NCBI RefSeq assembly: GCF_000316115.1
Contig: NZ_JH993797.1
Coordinates: 3,582,486-3,646,485 of the forward strand
From: Leptolyngbya sp. PCC 7375
Lineage (GTDB): Bacteria; Cyanobacteriota; Cyanobacteriia; Phormidesmidales; Phormidesmidaceae
Direction: 5' to 3'
Length of the DNA: 64,000 nucleotides
Position 1 is the first letter of the stretch. Each line of letters opens with the position of its first letter. Under the pieces are notes generated by a model. The model saw only the letters and a program-made list of their open reading frames with translations, made no database searches and was not told the origin of the DNA. Both the position numbers and the translations under genes were made by a program. Shown piece by piece: positions 7,788-17,364 of this stretch.

Positions 7788-10511
7788 TTGGTCCTAGCAC
7801 CTGAAAATTTATTTCCGTTTCAGCTCGATCCGTTTCAAGTCGACGCTATTGAGGCGCTTAATAAAGGACAGTCCGTCATCGTCTGCGCTCCCACTGGTTC
7901 CGGTAAAACCCTGGTGGGTGAATATGCAATCCACCGAGCGATTCACTTCAATCGACGGGTGTTTTACACCACACCGCTCAAGGCTCTGTCTAATCAAAAA
8001 CTGCGGGATTTTCGTGAGCAGTTTGGCCACAACCAGGTGGGGCTACTCACAGGGGATATGTCCATCAACCGGGATGCCCCCATTCTGGTGATGACCACGG
8101 AGATCTTTCGCAACATGCTCTATGGCACCACCATGGGAGAAGTTGGGGATGCCGTGCAGGATGTGCAGGCGGTAATTCTGGACGAATGCCACTATATGAA
8201 CGATCGCCAACGCGGCACCGTCTGGGAAGAGTCGATTATTTATTGCCCCCCAGAAATTCAGTTGGTGGGGCTGTCAGCAACCGTAGCCAATGGCGATCAG
8301 CTAACCGACTGGATTGGTAAGATTCATGGCCCCAGCCAGCTGATTTATTCTGACTTTCGCCCTGTTCCCCTGAATATGCATTTTGGAACGGGTAAAGGCA
8401 TCTTTCCACTCCTAAATAGCAAGAAAACAGCTCTCCACGATCAGCTTAAAAAACATCGCAAGCCCCCTCGCCGCCAGAAGGGGCAAAAGAAAAAGGCCAT
8501 GGCTGCTGGCAATGAGTTTCTGGTTGCCCAGCTCCAGCAAAAGGATATGCTGCCAGCTATTTTCTTTATTTTTAGCCGTAAAGGATGTGACAAGGCGGTA
8601 CAGAGCATTAGTAGCCTTTCTTTGGTCAACCCTGCAGAAACCCGAGCTCTCAAACAGCGGATTGATGAATTCTTAACTGCTAATCCGGAAGCGGCTCGGG
8701 CTGGCCAGGTAGAACCGCTTTATCGAGGAGTTGCAGCTCACCATGCAGGCCTTTTGCCTGCATGGAAAGGTCTGGTGGAAGAACTCTTCCAGGCGGGGTT
8801 GATCAAGGTTGTTTTTGCCACCGAGACCCTGGCAGCAGGCATCAATATGCCTGCCCGCACGACAGTGATTTCTAGTTTGTCAAAGCGCACCGATAGCGGT
8901 CATCGGCTGCTCCATGCCTCAGAATTTTTGCAAATGTCAGGACGGGCAGGGCGACGGGGCATGGATGTAGAAGGCCATGTGGTTACCGTAGAAACTCCAT
9001 TCGAAGGGGCCAGGGAAGCTGGCTATTTAGCCCTGGCTAAACCAGACCCACTGGTCAGTCAGTTCACCCCTAGCTATGGCATGGTGCTGAATTTACTCCA
9101 AACCCATTCCCTGGAAGAGACCCGCGATCTAGTCGAACGCAGTTTTGGTCAATATCTTTCCACCCTGCATCTGACGCCCCAACAACAGGCCATTAATGAT
9201 GTAGAGCATAATATTGAGCTGATTCGTGAACAGTTGGCAGCCATTGGCGATGAGCAAATTGCCGAATATGCCAAATTGAAGGAACACCTGCGGGAAGAAC
9301 GCCGACTGCTGAAAATTTTGGATCAGCAGGCCACAGAAACATTGACCGGCGATCTACACACGGTGATCAACTTTGCGATCGCAGGCACAGTTCTGTCCCT
9401 CAAGGGAAAACATATCCCCGTCGCCAACCCGATACCAGCGGTATTGGTCACTAAATTACAGGGGCCAAACAAGGTGCCCTATCTGGTATGTCTGACCGGT
9501 GATAACCAATGGCTCATGGCAGCTCCCCGCGATGTTTTTGCGCTGTATGAAAAATATGAGCGCATCGCTGCGGTGGATCACCTGATTCCACCTGATGCTC
9601 TCACCATGAAAGCGGGCAACACATGCCCTGGCGATGAAACTACGGCTGCGGTAGCTCAAGCTGTTCCCCAAGAGTTACCGACATTTGATGAGCTAGCACC
9701 GGAGGTCAAAGAACAGCGCGATCGCATGCTCTCTGTAGAGGCCCAGTTAGACAGTCATCCCCTCAATCAATTTGGCAAGCCAAAAACCCTATTGAAAAAG
9801 CAACAGCGGCTTTCAACCCTGGAAGCTGAGCTGAGCGATCGCCAAGCCAAATACAACAAATATGCGGGTCGCTATTGGCAAGAATTCCTCAATCTGATGG
9901 CCATTCTTGAAAATTTTGGCGGTTTAGAAAATAACCAGCCGACCAATTTTGGCAAAATGGCCGCCGCGATTCGAGGAGAAAATGAGCTGTGGATATCCTT
10001 GGCCCTGGGCTCTGGTGAATTTGATCATCTGCCGCCTCACCAGTTTGCCGCTGTTTGTGCAGCCATTGTCACCGAAATCACCCGCCCCGATACCTGGACC
10101 CAATATCGCACGTCTCATGCTGTTACAGCAGCCTTAGAAGGTCTGCGTTCCACACGGCGTCAAATATTTCAGCAGCAGCGGCGCTACCAAGTCACACTGC
10201 CAGTATCCCTGGAATGGAATCTCATTGCGCTGGTGGAAGCATGGGCGTTAGAAACCGAATGGAATGAGCTTTGCCAAAACACCAGTCTTGACGAAGGGGA
10301 TGTTGTTCGAATTCTGCGTCGCACCCTCGATATATTGGCCCAAATTCCCCACGTACCATTTTTGCCCAGCACTGTTAAATCAACCGCTCGCCAGGCAGCC
10401 CACCTGCTCAATCGTTTCCCAGTTAATGAAGCGGGCAATGCGGCTGACACAGTAAACGGGGATACTGAAGAAACTATGGGTACCGCAACTATTGAAACCG
10501 AAGAAGAATAA
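7788..10511 (+). CDS. Ski2/ISE2-like DExH-box RNA helicase
   Basis: A 907-residue superfamily II helicase. Motif I is APTGSGKT at residues 34-41, motif II DECH (VILDECHYMND) near 132, motif III LSAT, and motif VI QMSGRAGRRGMD. A beta-rich insert and a C-terminal helical DSHCT-type domain follow, as in Ski2/Mtr4 and the plastid protein ISE2. The role is ATP-driven unwinding of RNA, probably in RNA maturation or decay; the target is not known. The start is a TTG at 7788, because a TAA lies in frame at 7770-7772 and no ATG or GTG fits the conserved N-terminus (VLAPENLFPFQLDPFQ). Confidence 0.9.
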   Translation: MVLAPENLFPFQLDPFQVDAIEALNKGQSVIVCAPTGSGKTLVGEYAIHRAIHFNRRVFYTTPLKALSNQKLRDFREQFGHNQVGLLTGDMSINRDAPILVMTTEIFRNMLYGTTMGEVGDAVQDVQAVILDECHYMNDRQRGTVWEESIIYCPPEIQLVGLSATVANGDQLTDWIGKIHGPSQLIYSDFRPVPLNMHFGTGKGIFPLLNSKKTALHDQLKKHRKPPRRQKGQKKKAMAAGNEFLVAQLQQKDMLPAIFFIFSRKGCDKAVQSISSLSLVNPAETRALKQRIDEFLTANPEAARAGQVEPLYRGVAAHHAGLLPAWKGLVEELFQAGLIKVVFATETLAAGINMPARTTVISSLSKRTDSGHRLLHASEFLQMSGRAGRRGMDVEGHVVTVETPFEGAREAGYLALAKPDPLVSQFTPSYGMVLNLLQTHSLEETRDLVERSFGQYLSTLHLTPQQQAINDVEHNIELIREQLAAIGDEQIAEYAKLKEHLREERRLLKILDQQATETLTGDLHTVINFAIAGTVLSLKGKHIPVANPIPAVLVTKLQGPNKVPYLVCLTGDNQWLMAAPRDVFALYEKYERIAAVDHLIPPDALTMKAGNTCPGDETTAAVAQAVPQELPTFDELAPEVKEQRDRMLSVEAQLDSHPLNQFGKPKTLLKKQQRLSTLEAELSDRQAKYNKYAGRYWQEFLNLMAILENFGGLENNQPTNFGKMAAAIRGENELWISLALGSGEFDHLPPHQFAAVCAAIVTEITRPDTWTQYRTSHAVTAALEGLRSTRRQIFQQQRRYQVTLPVSLEWNLIALVEAWALETEWNELCQNTSLDEGDVVRILRRTLDILAQIPHVPFLPSTVKSTARQAAHLLNRFPVNEAGNAADTVNGDTEETMGTATIETEEE

Positions 10512-10588
10512 TTGTTTAGGGTATGCAGTGCCCACCCTACGCAATATCTGACCCGCCCCATTGCCGACTGCCAATTGACGATTTGCCC

Positions 10589-10990
10589 ATGACTTCGACA
10601 TCTCTGCCCCTCTGCCCCAAAATACTGGCTCGCGCCAAGCGAGCTGTGCGCTGTGCCCCGTTTTATATGAAGCTGCTGGCGACGATGCGATCGCAAAGCG
10701 TTCCCCTACGTGCCATTATGGACGCACGTGGTATGCTCAGCGGTTACACACGCCAGCCCCTCTCCGAAGTAGCCGCCGACAATCATCTGGGCTGGTTAAT
10801 AACCGTCGGCATCGTCCGTCGCGAAGTCGATGGCCAAGGCTTGACCGACAGCTTTCGTCTGACACCCATTGGCCGCCAACTCGTAGACCAATGGGAAGCA
10901 GCAGGTCGTCCGGATTCCATTGGGAGCCCCCTGGATTATTTACTCAATGCCAGAAACCGTTGGTTAAGACTACCGACTTGGCTATCGTAG
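10589..10990 (+). CDS. Npun_F0494 family protein
   Basis: A conserved cyanobacterial protein of unknown function, about 133 residues from the ATG at 10589. Recognisable segments are RAVRCAPFYMKLLATMR, GYTRQPLSEVAADNHLGWLI and VRREVDGQGLTDSFRLTPIG, the last of which looks like the wing and recognition region of a small winged-helix fold. The frame is open upstream to 10523, but that stretch is low in family character and contains GC-rich REP-like text just after the helicase gene. It is probably co-transcribed with the helicase, 77 bp upstream. Confidence 0.75.
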   Translation: MTSTSLPLCPKILARAKRAVRCAPFYMKLLATMRSQSVPLRAIMDARGMLSGYTRQPLSEVAADNHLGWLITVGIVRREVDGQGLTDSFRLTPIGRQLVDQWEAAGRPDSIGSPLDYLLNARNRWLRLPTWLS

Positions 10991-11342
10991 CCAGGTAAAT
11001 TTTGAGACTATCGTCTACAGCTGCGACAGTGCGCAAAAGTGACGATGTCTAAGGAATGAAGTTTGGGTAAGTTTAAGCAATAGTGCGGATGGTTAACCAC
11101 CAACTGACCTATCAGCAAGTGATGAGCATCCTCAACACAACTGCTGTTAAGCTTTACCCACACCACAGCAGCCTGCCAACAAGTTAAGTTTCGGGATTCA
11201 CTACTCACCTTATTTATTCAAGTTTCTAGTCTTATACATCACAATTCCCAAACCTTGTATCGAAAAGCCGTTATTTCAGTTATCTATCTCAACTCAATAT
11301 TGCAATCACTAAAAATTCAATTAAACCGGGAGACGCTCTAGC
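10991..11342. other. Intergenic region upstream of cobQ
   Basis: A 352-bp spacer. A 66-codon frame on the minus strand (11008-11208) has no recognisable relative and no good ribosome binding site, so I do not call it. I see no cobalamin riboswitch core sequence. The cobQ start is preceded by gggaga at 11328-11333, an adequate Shine-Dalgarno sequence. Confidence 0.4.
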
Positions 11343-12836
11343 ATGAAGGCCATTATGGTAGTGGGTACTACCTCCCACGCAGGGAAATCTCTACTCGTCA
11401 CAGCACTTTGTCGTATGTTGAGCCGTCGTGGCTGGCGAGTAGCTCCCTTCAAGGGACACAATACCGCCCCTAACACCTACGTCACCGCTAATGGCGCTGA
11501 AATCGGTTATCCCCAAGCAGTACAAGCCTGGGCAGCAGGTGTCTCTCCGCAGGCCGAAATGAATCCAGTCCTGCTAAAACCTCAAAACGGTCAATCATCT
11601 CAGGTCATCATCAAAGGTCGTCCCGTTGGCCAAACCACGCCGACCCACTATTACGAGACCTATTTTGAAACCGGTTGGCAAGCAGTACAAGAAAGCCTGG
11701 CGCGCTTGGGGCAAGAATTTGACCTACTGATTTGTGAAGGAGACGGCAACCCGGCCGAAATCAATATCAAACAGCGAGATCTCGCTAATATGCGAGTGGC
11801 CAAAGCCCTAAAAGCTCCGACCATATTGATTACTGATATTGATCGGGGTGGAGCCTTTGCCCATATCGTCGGCACCCTTGAGCTACTAGAGCCCGATGAA
11901 CGTGAACTGGTCAAAGGCATCGTTATCAATAAGTTTCGCGGTCAAAAGAGTCTGCTTCAGCCGGGCATTGATTGGATAGAAAAGCGCACAGGCATTCCAG
12001 TTCTTGGTGTGATCCCCTGGATTGAAAGCGCGTCCCCTAGAGAAAACTCCGTTTCCCTCATGGACCGCCCTGTGGAAAAACAATCCGCCGAACTCAATAT
12101 CGCGGTTATTCGCCTACCCCGGATTTCTAACTTCACAGATTTTGATCCCCTAGAGGCTGAACCCTCAGTTAATGTCAGGTATCTCAGTCCTAAGGATGAT
12201 TTGGGGCATCCCGACGCTGTGATTTTGCCAGGAACCAAAACAGCCATTGCTGACTTGCTGATTTTGCAACGCACCGGCATGGCTGAGGCAATTCAAAACT
12301 ACGCAGCAGCAGGAGGCACAGTCCTTGGTATTTGCGGAGGCTTCCAGCTGATGGGACAAATGCTAGCTGACCCAGAAGGTCTAGAAGGTCAAGAAGGTCG
12401 CTTTAGGGGGCTGAGCATCCTGCCCTTGCGCACAGTGATTACCCAAAATAAAGTGGCACGTCAGCGGTCTGTAAGCTCGAAGTACCCCCAAGAAGGCTTA
12501 CCCGTCAATGGCTATGAGATCCACCACGGGCGTACTCAGCTAGTGATGACCCCTGAAGGTGGTGAACCAGGGCCTAAGTTCCAGCCCATTTTCGACGATC
12601 GCAGTCTGGGTATCGTCGATGAAACTGAATCCCTCTGGGGCACTTACTTACACGGTATTTTTGATAATGGACCCTGGCGACGAGCCTGGCTCAATCGCCT
12701 CAGACAGCAGCGGGGCTTGGGGTCTTTACCCACTGGCATTGCTAACTACCGCGACCAGCGGGATTCTACGCTAAACGAACTGGCCAATACCGTTGAGCAA
12801 TACATTAACCTAGAGCCTATCCTGAACCAGTCCTAA
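11343..12836 (+). CDS. cobQ: Cobyric acid synthase
   Basis: This enzyme amidates carboxylates b, d, e and g of adenosylcobyrinic acid a,c-diamide using glutamine and ATP, in cobalamin (or pseudocobalamin) synthesis. The N-terminal BioD-like ATPase domain starts MVVGTTSHAGKSLLVTAL and has LICEGDGNPAEINIKQRDLA. The C-terminal class I-like glutamine amidotransferase domain has the nucleophile Cys in LGICGGFQLMG (about residue 330) and the catalytic His in YLHGIFDNG (about residue 438). At 497 residues it is full length. It stands alone between the helicase cluster and a permease, with no other cob gene visible. Confidence 0.96.
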   Translation: MKAIMVVGTTSHAGKSLLVTALCRMLSRRGWRVAPFKGHNTAPNTYVTANGAEIGYPQAVQAWAAGVSPQAEMNPVLLKPQNGQSSQVIIKGRPVGQTTPTHYYETYFETGWQAVQESLARLGQEFDLLICEGDGNPAEINIKQRDLANMRVAKALKAPTILITDIDRGGAFAHIVGTLELLEPDERELVKGIVINKFRGQKSLLQPGIDWIEKRTGIPVLGVIPWIESASPRENSVSLMDRPVEKQSAELNIAVIRLPRISNFTDFDPLEAEPSVNVRYLSPKDDLGHPDAVILPGTKTAIADLLILQRTGMAEAIQNYAAAGGTVLGICGGFQLMGQMLADPEGLEGQEGRFRGLSILPLRTVITQNKVARQRSVSSKYPQEGLPVNGYEIHHGRTQLVMTPEGGEPGPKFQPIFDDRSLGIVDETESLWGTYLHGIFDNGPWRRAWLNRLRQQRGLGSLPTGIANYRDQRDSTLNELANTVEQYINLEPILNQS

Positions 12837-12966
12837 GCGATACGGCCCCAGGGTCAGTAAATAGCCATTGGGACCCCTGCCATAATTATATTTTCTCTGC
12901 ATGACTTAGGCATTCATCATCCCAACAACTGTGGGAAAATGCTGAAATTGTCTACTTCATCCCCCC

Positions 12967-13740
12967 ATGCCCCTTCCCCATAGTGTCTTGTTAACGTTAG
13001 GTGGCTTAGCTGCAGGGATATTAGCGGGACTGCTGGGTGTTGGTGGCGGTGTGCTGATGGTGCCTTTATTGCTGTTATTTGGCATCAATGTAGACCAAGC
13101 AGCTGCCACCAGTTTGTTCGCTATTTTAATCACAGCCACCACAGGCAGTTTTCAAAACTGGCGTATGGGTTACCTACAGCCCAAACAAGTTGTGCTGTTG
13201 GCAATCCCAGCAGCCACCCTAGTCATCATCGGCACAGAGTTTGGAGAATTACTTTCAGAACACTGGCGACGAGCCGCATTTGGCATTTTGCTGCTAGCCA
13301 ATATCTACCTGGTGAGCTTAAAGAAGCGGGTGGCTACCACAGTCCAGCCCCCCAATCAGATCCCTCCCATTCCCGCTCGTTTAATTACCGGTAGCACCTC
13401 AGGGTTTATGGCCGGTTTGTTCGGTGTGGGCGGCGGCATTGTGATGGTGCCCTTACAGATATTACTGATGAATACCGGCATGAAAACTGCTGTCCGTAAT
13501 AGCTTGGCCGTCATTGCTCTGACCTCATGTGTTGCCTGCATCCACAACAGCCTCAAGGGAGATATCGTCTATGGAGCTGGCTTAAGCCTGGGCCTAGGGG
13601 GTCTGGTGGGCGTCCAAATCAGCACTCGTTTTTTACCCAAACTGCCAGAACAGGTTGTTAGCGTATTATTTCGTATCCTACTGTGCGTTTTAGCCACCTA
13701 TGTGTTTTGGCAAGCATGGCAAGCCTACAGCAGGGTATAA
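12967..13740 (+). CDS. TauE/SafE family permease (sulfite exporter type)
   Basis: A 257-residue membrane protein with about seven or eight hydrophobic segments and the internal duplication typical of TauE/SafE (DUF81) proteins. The repeated signature is seen as GILAGLLGVGGGVLMVPLLL near residue 16 and again as GFMAGLFGVGGGIVMVPLQ near 147. Family members move sulfite, sulfoacetate or other organic anions across the cytoplasmic membrane; the substrate here is unknown. The ATG at 12967 places the first glycine-rich motif at the usual position. It is 130 bp after cobQ and probably separately transcribed. Confidence 0.88.
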   Translation: MPLPHSVLLTLGGLAAGILAGLLGVGGGVLMVPLLLLFGINVDQAAATSLFAILITATTGSFQNWRMGYLQPKQVVLLAIPAATLVIIGTEFGELLSEHWRRAAFGILLLANIYLVSLKKRVATTVQPPNQIPPIPARLITGSTSGFMAGLFGVGGGIVMVPLQILLMNTGMKTAVRNSLAVIALTSCVACIHNSLKGDIVYGAGLSLGLGGLVGVQISTRFLPKLPEQVVSVLFRILLCVLATYVFWQAWQAYSRV

Positions 13741-13752
13741 GGAACCATAAAA

Positions 13753-13781
13753 ATGGGTACTTAGCCATGGCCAGTACCCAT
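13753..13781 (+). terminator. Hairpin after the TauE/SafE gene
   Basis: A perfect 9-bp stem, atgggtact (13753-13761) with agtacccat (13773-13781), begins 12 bp after the stop codon. No U-run follows, so its action as a terminator is uncertain; it could stabilise the 3' end. Confidence 0.35.
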
Positions 13782-13974
13782 CGCTAGCCTCAACACAGCT
13801 AGCTTGAGATATTTAATATCTGCTCTAAGTATCTGCAAAAGTCCGCAATAGACTAAGCGCAATATAAATAAACAAAAATGCTCATTTAGTCTGACTATCG
13901 GCTTCTGCACTAAAAAGCTTTCGGCTTGGTATCAACAGAAAGCTGAGCTCACTGTTGCCATGTTGGCCCATGTC

Positions 13975-14070
13975 CTACTCTTTAGTCTGAATGTAAAGAA
14001 TAAGTAGGAATACGGTTGGGACAAACACGAAAAGGATGCTGGCTACAAACCCCAGATTATTAACTTCCAT
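13975..14070 (-). CDS. psbM: Photosystem II reaction centre protein M
   Basis: A 31-codon gene reading MEVNNLGFVASILFVFVPTV and ending FLLILYIQTKE. The N-terminal (M)EVN-LGF-ASILF pattern, the single transmembrane helix and the YIQT end match PsbM closely. PsbM sits at the monomer-monomer interface of the PSII dimer in the thylakoid membrane. It is read leftwards, 159 bp downstream of the ferredoxin-like gene and near psbB, so three PSII genes lie within 2.7 kb. Its short length makes it easy to miss by automatic gene finding. Confidence 0.93.
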   Translation of the reverse strand: MEVNNLGFVASILFVFVPTVFLLILYIQTKE

Positions 14071-14229
14071 AGGACTCAGCTATTATCTCTCTCAACAACA
14101 AACCACATGGCTAAGCATATCACTCTGGTTCAACTCAATGAAGCCACAGCTTTGTGAATTGAAGTTAGCGATACAGTTAGCTCAAAAGCTGACTAAATCC
14201 CGATAAATCAACTGAATGCATTCGATGCA

Positions 14230-14538
14230 TCACTTTTTCTTCTTCGGTTTAGTCACCACACTAATCGGTCCATTGACCAGCGTCTGACATGCCAAGCGGC
14301 AGTTACCAGGGCGTTTTTTTAGTCTTTTTTCTTCCACTGCAGTACGCGGAGACAGGTTATCTAACCCTTCAGTGATTTCAACGACACATAATCCACATTG
14401 ACCATAGCCACCGCAATTCATCATTTTGCCAGTGAACGTATAGACATCAACGCGGTTATCTATCGCCTTCTGACGTAGATTCGCTCCATCCGCCGCTGTG
14501 ATCTCAACATCTTCTTTAACAAACTTAATAGTGGGCAT
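14230..14538 (-). CDS. 2Fe-2S ferredoxin-like protein
   Basis: A 102-residue soluble electron carrier. Cluster ligands are visible as CGGYGQCGLC (Cys-x5-Cys-x2-Cys) followed by the fourth Cys in RLACQ. The x5 spacing resembles adrenodoxin-like rather than the x4 of photosynthetic plant-type PetF. The tail is very basic (KPKKKK), unlike acidic PetF. The gene is divergent from psbB, from which it is separated by 325 bp, and lies upstream of psbM on the same strand. This neighbourhood is common in cyanobacteria. A specific redox partner cannot be assigned. Confidence 0.88.
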   Translation of the reverse strand: MPTIKFVKEDVEITAADGANLRQKAIDNRVDVYTFTGKMMNCGGYGQCGLCVVEITEGLDNLSPRTAVEEKRLKKRPGNCRLACQTLVNGPISVVTKPKKKK

Positions 14539-14863
14539 CGAAGGGCTCCAAAAGCAATCGCTATAACGTCGAGAATGCCGCGAGCGTCACAATCCCAAGC
14601 AATTCAGCTTGCATTGGATTATGAACTCTAGTTACACTTCTTTATACACTTTAATCTTTGGATTTGAGTGTCTTAGTCCGTCGGGAATCGTCTGGATTCA
14701 TTACCGTGTAAGGCTATCTGTCCATCATGTCCCATTTGCTTGACCCTTGAATAGCAATTCGTCAGGTCTTGCCTTTGGAGTCAATGGGGGGATCTGGTAG
14801 CCTGTTTGTATCGGTATTTTAATGTACGGCTAAATTTCCAAACTAGGAGGAGGCGCGTAGTCA
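14539..14863 (+). promoter_or_regulatory. Divergent upstream region with psbB leader
   Basis: The 325 bp between the ferredoxin-like gene and psbB must hold both promoters. I cannot place -10/-35 elements securely. The psbB ribosome binding site is strong and clear: ggaggagg at 14846-14853, ten bases before the ATG at 14864. Confidence 0.5.
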
Positions 14864-16393
14864 ATGGGACTACCCTGGTACCGGGTACATACAGTCGTGG
14901 TTAACGATCCCGGACGACTGATTTCTGTACACCTGATGCATACTGCACTCGTAGCAGGCTGGGCTGGCTCTATGGCCCTGTTTGAACTAGCTACGTTTGA
15001 TCCAAGTGATCCTGCTCTGAACCCCATGTGGCGTCAGGGCATGTTTGTTCTTCCCTTCATGTCTCGTCTCGGTGTAACCGGGTCTTGGGGCGGCTGGAGT
15101 GTGACTGGCGAGACAGGTGTTGATCCTGGCTTCTGGTCTTTTGAAGGCGTTGCACTGGCACACATCGTGCTATCTGGCCTACTGTTCTTAGCAGCAGTTT
15201 GGCACTGGGTTTTCTGGGATTTGGATCTATTCCGTGACCCCCGAACTGGTGATCCCGCTTTGGATTTGCCTAAGATGTTCGGCATTCACCTGTTCTTATC
15301 TGGTTTACTTTGCTTCGGTTTCGGAGCGTTCCACCTAACCGGGGTCTGGGGACCCGGTATGTGGGTATCTGACCCCTATGCCATCACTGGACACGTGCAG
15401 CCGGTCGCTCCGGAATGGGGTCCTGCTGGATTTAACCCCTACAATGCGGGTGGTATTGTGGCTCACCACATTGCCGCTGGTATTGTCGGCATTGTGGCAG
15501 GCCTATTCCACCTGACGGTGCGCCCGCCTCAGCGTCTATATAAGGCGTTGCGTATGGGTAACATCGAAACTGTACTATCCAGTAGTATTGCAGCTGTTTT
15601 CTTTGCAGCATTCGTCGTGGCTGGCACCATGTGGTATGGCAACGCGACTACTCCTGTTGAGCTGTTTGGCCCGACCCGCTTCCAGTGGGACTCTGGTTAT
15701 TACCAACAAGAGATTGAGCGGCGTGTACAGGCTGACATGGCTGACGGACTAAGCCGCGCTGAGGCTTATCAGAATATTCCTGAGAAGCTTGCTTTCTATG
15801 ACTATGTTGGTAACAGCCCTGCTAAGGGTGGTTTGTTCCGCGTAGGTCCCATGGATAGTGGTGACGGGATTGCAACTAGCTGGCTTGGCCACCCTGTCTT
15901 CAAAGATGCTGAGGGTCGTGAGCTTTCGGTTCGCCGTCTGCCTAACTTCTTTGAGACTTTCCCAGTTATCTTGACTGATTCAAGTGGCGTGGTTCGTGCG
16001 GATATTCCGTTCCGACGCGCTGAGTCTCAGTTCAGTATTGAACAGACTGGTGTAACAGCTACTTTCTATGGTGGTGAGCTTGATGGTCAAACTATCAAGG
16101 ATCCCACTCGGGTGAAGCGTTATGCCCGTAAGGCTTTACTAGGTGAGCCTTTCGAGTTTGATCTTGAAACCTTGGAATCGGACGGTGTATTCCGTTCTAG
16201 TCCTCGCGGTTGGTTTACCTTTGGCCACGCGGTGTTTGCACTGCTGTTCTTCTTTGGCCACATCTGGCATGGTTCCCGGACTCTATACCGCGATGTATTC
16301 GCTGGTGTGGATCCCGACCTCTCTGAGGAGCAGGTTGAGTGGGGCTTCTTCCAGAAGGTTGGAGACACGACTACTCGTGCAACAAATCGTTAA
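14864..16393 (+). CDS. psbB: Photosystem II chlorophyll-binding protein CP47
   Basis: CP47 is the inner antenna of PSII. It binds chlorophyll a and carotene and passes excitation to the reaction centre in the thylakoid membrane. The 509-residue length is typical. It begins MGLPWYRVHTVVVNDPGRL, has six hydrophobic helices with the His residues that ligate chlorophyll (for example HLMHTALVAGW and AHHIAAGIVG), a long lumenal loop between helices V and VI, and the last helix HAVFALLFFFGHIWHGSR. It is followed by a terminator and psbT. Confidence 0.99.
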   Translation: MGLPWYRVHTVVVNDPGRLISVHLMHTALVAGWAGSMALFELATFDPSDPALNPMWRQGMFVLPFMSRLGVTGSWGGWSVTGETGVDPGFWSFEGVALAHIVLSGLLFLAAVWHWVFWDLDLFRDPRTGDPALDLPKMFGIHLFLSGLLCFGFGAFHLTGVWGPGMWVSDPYAITGHVQPVAPEWGPAGFNPYNAGGIVAHHIAAGIVGIVAGLFHLTVRPPQRLYKALRMGNIETVLSSSIAAVFFAAFVVAGTMWYGNATTPVELFGPTRFQWDSGYYQQEIERRVQADMADGLSRAEAYQNIPEKLAFYDYVGNSPAKGGLFRVGPMDSGDGIATSWLGHPVFKDAEGRELSVRRLPNFFETFPVILTDSSGVVRADIPFRRAESQFSIEQTGVTATFYGGELDGQTIKDPTRVKRYARKALLGEPFEFDLETLESDGVFRSSPRGWFTFGHAVFALLFFFGHIWHGSRTLYRDVFAGVDPDLSEEQVEWGFFQKVGDTTTRATNR

Positions 16394-16416
16394 GTACGAG
16401 TCTTAGGCTAAGGAAA

Positions 16417-16452
16417 TGGCCCAGCGAATGTATTCCGCTGGGCCATTTTTTT
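16417..16452 (+). terminator. Intrinsic terminator after psbB
   Basis: A perfect 10-bp stem, tggcccagcg (16417-16426) with cgctgggcca (16436-16445), is followed directly by seven T residues. It lies between psbB and psbT, so psbT is likely to be expressed by partial read-through or from its own promoter. Confidence 0.85.
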
Positions 16453-16533
16453 GGAATAATGGTAGTAACCAATGGCAACCATTGCTTGTTTCTACAGCAG
16501 TGGAACTGACTGTAAATTGAGTAGGACGAAACC

Positions 16534-16632
16534 ATGGAAAGTGTTGCTTACATTCTGATTTTCACCTGTATTATCGGTACGCTCTTTTTTGCGATCGCAT
16601 TTCGTGAGCCCCCCCGGATCAAAAAAGACTAA
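16534..16632 (+). CDS. psbT: Photosystem II protein T
   Basis: A 32-codon gene: MESVAYILIFTCIIGTLFF, then AIAFREPPRIKKD. One transmembrane helix followed by REPPR is diagnostic of PsbT, a small subunit at the PSII dimer interface beside D1. It follows psbB by 140 bp, the usual order in cyanobacteria and plastids. A HIP1 site (gcgatcgc) lies in the codons for FAIAF. Confidence 0.96.
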   Translation: MESVAYILIFTCIIGTLFFAIAFREPPRIKKD

Positions 16633-16724
16633 AGATGCTCGATTGCCAAGCCCAAGTCAATCATTTAACCAGCTTGGCAATTAATTAGCATATCTGTTAC
16701 CTAACAGAGTCTGGATGACATAAT

Positions 16725-16775
16725 AGAGGTACTAACTTCTTTGCATTTAGCGAAGTTAGCCTCTATTTTTGTTTT
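16725..16775 (+). terminator. Probable intrinsic terminator after psbT
   Basis: The arms agaggtactaacttc and gaagttagcctct pair over 13 bp with a two-base bulge, and the stem is followed by atttttgtttt. It separates psbT from nrdR. Confidence 0.7.
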
Positions 16776-16845
16776 AAGCGTGGTCTAATAAGCTGGCCGC
16801 TTATTAAAGCGGCCCTCACTTCACTGATTTTGGGTTTAGTGGTTT

Positions 16846-17364
16846 ATGCAGTGTCCATTTTGCCAGCATCCCAGCAATCGTGTCTTAGAATCGAGATCGG
16901 CAGAATCTGGCCGTAGCATTCGACGTCGTCGGGAGTGCCTCAAGTGCAATAGCCGGTTCACCACCTATGAGCGCATTGAATATGTGCCCATCACTGTGGT
17001 TAAGCGCAATAACAATCGGGAATTGTTTAATCGCTCCAAACTCCTTAGAGGCATTGCTCGAGCCTGCGAAAAAACAGGCATTGAAGCCAGTCGTTTAGAA
17101 ACCATCGTTGACAATATCGAAGCAGACCTACAGCAGCGCACAGCCAGAGAAATTGCTAGTGCAGACATTGGTGAGCTTGTTTTACAGCAGCTCCAACCCT
17201 TAAGCGAAGTTGCGTATGTTCGCTTTGCATCGGTATATCGTCAATTTACTGGCATTCGAGACTTTGCAGATGCCCTCAACCACTTACAGGCGGACGATGC
17301 AACAGCCGAAACCCAGCCCTACATAACCAACGGTAATCGTAACGGTTCGGCATTAACCGTGTAG
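16846..17364 (+). CDS. nrdR: Transcriptional repressor NrdR
   Basis: NrdR represses ribonucleotide reductase genes in response to ATP/dATP. The N-terminal zinc ribbon has the pairs CPFC (residues 3-6) and CLKC, with the basic stretch SIRRRREC between them. The ATP-cone domain follows (VPITVVKRNNNRELFNRSKL ... VAYVRFASVYRQF). Its 172 residues include a short polar C-terminal extension beyond the usual 150-160. psbT-nrdR adjacency is common in cyanobacteria. No ribonucleotide reductase gene is in the window. Confidence 0.96.
   Translation: MQCPFCQHPSNRVLESRSAESGRSIRRRRECLKCNSRFTTYERIEYVPITVVKRNNNRELFNRSKLLRGIARACEKTGIEASRLETIVDNIEADLQQRTAREIASADIGELVLQQLQPLSEVAYVRFASVYRQFTGIRDFADALNHLQADDATAETQPYITNGNRNGSALTV

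Noticed and set aside
11008..11208. 66-codon minus-strand frame before cobQ
   Set aside because: No relative recognised, no clear ribosome binding site, and it would lie in the cobQ promoter region. A relic remains possible.
11200..11342. Cobalamin riboswitch before cobQ
   Set aside because: The conserved core of that riboswitch class was not found in the leader.
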